In this document: positions 5,177 through 6,631 of the stretch, in pieces
Layout: the number at the start of each line of letters is the position of its first letter
Position numbering within the stretch: the first letter of the stretch is position 1
NCBI GenBank assembly: GCA_016783285.1
Contig: JADHWW010000091.1
Location: 1-6,631 of the forward strand
Length of the DNA stretch: 6,631 bases
From: Anaerolineae bacterium
GTDB taxonomy: Bacteria; Chloroflexota; Anaerolineae; B4-G1
Direction of reading: 5' to 3'
Translations under genes and position numbers: made by a program
The notes under the pieces: model-generated
The model's input: the letters and a program-made list of their open reading frames with translations, nothing else
Told to the model about the DNA's origin: nothing
Databases searched by the model: none

Positions 5177-5196
5177 GAGGAGCAAAGGAGGAGTCT

Positions 5197-5544
5197 GTGG
5201 ACATCCTGGTCAATAAGCAGATAGTGGACGCGCTGGCGCTGATCGTGCACCGCGATCAGGCCTACGAGAAAGGCTCGGCGTTGGTGCGCAAGATGAAGGA
5301 GGTCATCCCCCGGCAACTGTTCAAGGTGCCCGTCCAGGCGGCCCTGGGAGGGCGCATCATCGCCCGGACGACGGTGGGCGCGTTGCGCAAGGACGTGTTG
5401 GCAAAATGTTATGGGGGGGATGTCACGCGCAAGCGCAAGTTGTTGGAGAGGCAGAAGGCGGGCAAGAAGCGGCTCAAACAATTCGGGCGGGTCGTGATCC
5501 CGCAGGAGGCTTTTCTGGCAGTGTTGAGGCTGGATGAGGACTGA
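5197..5544 (+). CDS. Free-standing LepA (elongation factor 4) C-terminal domain
   Basis: The 115 residues match only the last fifth of LepA/EF-4 (about 600 residues): [20 protein letters not shown] (1-20), [20 protein letters not shown] (37-56), [20 protein letters not shown] followed by AGKKRLKQ (68-95) and the ending [11 protein letters not shown]. In full LepA this domain is unique among translational GTPases and reaches with its basic tip towards the tRNA acceptor end in the peptidyl transferase centre. Here the GTPase, II, III and V domains are absent: upstream of the GTG the frame meets a TGA at 5176-5178 and no LepA text precedes it. Yet the fragment has no internal stop or shift, keeps its conserved residues, and owns a near-consensus promoter and a strong binding site (GGAGG 5187-5191, 5 bases before GTG). 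It is either a recent lepA remnant or a functional single-domain gene. Whether an intact lepA exists elsewhere cannot be seen here. Confidence 0.88.
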   Translation: MDILVNKQIVDALALIVHRDQAYEKGSALVRKMKEVIPRQLFKVPVQAALGGRIIARTTVGALRKDVLAKCYGGDVTRKRKLLERQKAGKKRLKQFGRVVIPQEAFLAVLRLDED

Positions 5545-5559
5545 TGTTGGGTTATTGAT

Positions 5560-6318
5560 TCACCACCCCAACCGCCGGTGCAGCGTCTGGCGGAACTCGT
5601 CCATCGTCTCCTGGACGAGCGGGTAGGCCAGCCAGACCGTCGTCAGGCCAAAGAGTCCTCCGGTGAGAGTGCGCATAAAGGGCGTCGTCTCGTGAGGGGT
5701 GATGGGGGAGTCAGGCAACAGCAAGGACAGAGCGTACGAGAGGAACTGATAGCCACCATCCAACGCCATCGGCAGGAGACCGAGGCCGACGTAGGCCCAC
5801 CAGGGGAGCGGGCGCACGCGCCGTCGTCCCAACACATAGAGCAGCCCAAAGAGGAAAATCGCGCCGTGGGTGGCCGTGCACCTCTGGCAGAGGGCCATTT
5901 TGTACCCCACGGCCTCATTGCCGATAAAGGTATCTGCATACGGGTCGAGTACCGCGTCTGTTCCTGCCCGCTCCATCAACTCTGGCAGCGCGTAGGCGAA
6001 CTGCGGCCCAAACAGGAACCAGGAGCGTTGCGGCAACTGATTGCACAGTGGCCGGTAGACGAAATGGATGACCATCGCTGGCCCTGCGGCTCCCAGGCGC
6101 ATCAGCACCGGGGCCAGGATGGGGAGGCCCACGTAGAGCAAGGCCAGCACGTTGAATAGGGCCAGCCAGCGTTTGGACAGATAGAAGGCGAAGCGGTCGG
6201 CTACGATGACGACCCGGCGCTCTCCTACGCTCATCCGCCGCGCCTCCGTTCTCCGCCGTTCCACCTCAGCCATCACATCGGCCGTGTTCGTTTGTCCAGG
6301 GTTGTTTGGTTTATCCAT
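5560..6318 (-). CDS. DUF2085 family integral membrane protein
   Basis: A 252-residue membrane protein of unknown biochemical function. DUF2085 hallmarks are YRPLCNQLPQRSWFLFG (88-104), with Cys92 and Asn93 where His is common, and the paired cysteines of KMALCQRCTATHGAIFLFG (140-158, Cys144 and Cys147). Further ones are LPMALDGGYQFLS (182-194) and RTLTGGLFGLTTVWLAYP (216-233). About four to five hydrophobic helices are visible (about 51-73, 150-165, 172-201, 217-234) after a charged cytoplasmic N-terminus (1-50). The cysteines suggest metal or redox chemistry, but that is a guess. I start at ATG 6318 because the 26 further in-frame residues upstream are translated repeat sequence; ATG 6273 is an alternative. 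Neither has a good ribosome binding site, and no promoter is evident in the repeats upstream. It converges on the LepA-domain gene with only 15 bases between stops and no visible terminator. Confidence 0.88.
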   Translation of the reverse strand: MDKPNNPGQTNTADVMAEVERRRTEARRMSVGERRVVIVADRFAFYLSKRWLALFNVLALLYVGLPILAPVLMRLGAAGPAMVIHFVYRPLCNQLPQRSWFLFGPQFAYALPELMERAGTDAVLDPYADTFIGNEAVGYKMALCQRCTATHGAIFLFGLLYVLGRRRVRPLPWWAYVGLGLLPMALDGGYQFLSYALSLLLPDSPITPHETTPFMRTLTGGLFGLTTVWLAYPLVQETMDEFRQTLHRRLGW

Positions 6319-6347
6319 TTGCGACAATGAACCCTTGCAAAGTAGGG

Positions 6348-6631
6348 GCGAACCTATGTGTTCGTCCCTGGGGCAGACACACGGGTCTGCTTGCAAAGCA
6401 AAGCGAACCTATGTGTTCGTCCCTGGGGCAGACACACGGGTCTGCTTGCAAAGCGAACCTATGTGTTCGTCCCTGGGGCAGACACACGGGTCTGCTTGCA
6501 AAGCGAACCTATGTGTTCGTCCCTGGGGCAGACACACGGGTCTGCTTGCAAAGCAAAGCGAACCTATGTGTTCGTCCCTGGGGCAGACACACGGGTCTGC
6601 TTGCAAAGCGAACCTATGTGTTCGTCCCTGG
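6348..6631. repeat. Tandem array of 50/55-bp units with two hairpins each
   Basis: Five full units and a partial sixth that runs off the window: 6348-6402 (55), 6403-6452 (50), 6453-6502 (50), 6503-6557 (55), 6558-6607 (50), 6608-6631 (cut). The 50-bp core is identical in all; the 55-bp form carries one extra GCAAA at its end. Each core holds CGAAC-CTATGT-GTTCG (5-bp stem) and GCAGAC-ACACGG-GTCTGC (6-bp stem). A worn half-unit (TTGCAAAGTAGGGGCGAAC) marks the edge next to the DUF2085 start. There are no spacers of differing sequence, so this is not CRISPR. Open frames through it are an effect of its composition. Confidence 0.95.

Noticed and set aside
6319..6396. N-terminal extension of the DUF2085 protein by 26 residues
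   Set aside because: The added residues are the translated edge of the repeat array and are unlike the family; ATG 6318 fits better.
6409..6606. 65-residue minus-strand open frame through the tandem repeat, with CVCPRDEH repeats resembling a Cys-rich protein
   Set aside because: It is translated repeat DNA whose 50-bp unit is not a multiple of 3. The frame is open only because the unit has no stop in any phase on that strand, and there is no start signal.
6348..6631. CRISPR array
   Set aside because: Units are directly adjacent with no unique spacers, and no cas gene is in the window.

Overview
The window is GC-rich bacterial chromosome. Its gene content points to an uncultured-type Chloroflexota, probably of the Anaerolineae/Caldilineae kind. 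The pointers are a large-type SRP RNA with an Alu domain, an ECF sigma factor paired with a membrane anti-sigma protein of the DUF5667 type, a DUF2085 membrane protein, many GTG starts, and abundant short non-autonomous repeat elements. The taxonomic call is inference; no marker gene here settles it.

Layout. Positions 20-320 hold a sigma-70 type promoter and the complete SRP RNA gene. Positions 321-820 are accessory: a small 8-bp tandem repeat, a 141-bp MITE-like element with perfect 18-bp inverted ends and an exact 10-bp target duplication, and the frame-broken remains of an unidentified coding sequence. Positions 795-1664 (minus) encode a UbiA-family decaprenyl-phosphate phosphoribosyltransferase-like enzyme, divergent from tlyA (1792-2574, plus), an rRNA 2'-O-methyltransferase. 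The end of tlyA runs into a heptanucleotide repeat. Then comes a wrecked GAF-type sensor histidine kinase gene (2639-3194), which has lost its middle and is split by a second MITE-like element (2700-2830) with an 8-bp target duplication.

The central and most interesting block is 3199-5121. A terminator is followed by an ECF sigma factor gene, translationally coupled (ATGA overlap) to a one-pass membrane protein with a DUF5667-like segment, and then a gene for a small secreted proline-rich protein with a repeated W-[IL]-[DE]-x-P pattern. The sigma operon and the secreted-protein gene are both preceded by the same bipartite sequence, CGTATCTTTT, 12 bases, CGTCTRTAAGRGTA. It matches at 22 of 24 fixed positions and has the geometry of an ECF promoter. 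The extracellular tail of the membrane protein and the mature N-terminus of the secreted protein also share PTPTPxVEFL. I read this as a small self-regulated ECF cell-envelope regulon with a dedicated secreted output.

After it, a well-formed sigma-70 promoter, a strong ribosome binding site and a GTG start drive a free-standing 115-residue C-terminal domain of LepA (EF-4) at 5197-5544. This is either a remnant or a new single-domain gene. It converges on a DUF2085 integral membrane protein (5560-6318, minus). The window ends inside an array of 50/55-bp repeats (from 6348) with two small hairpins per unit.
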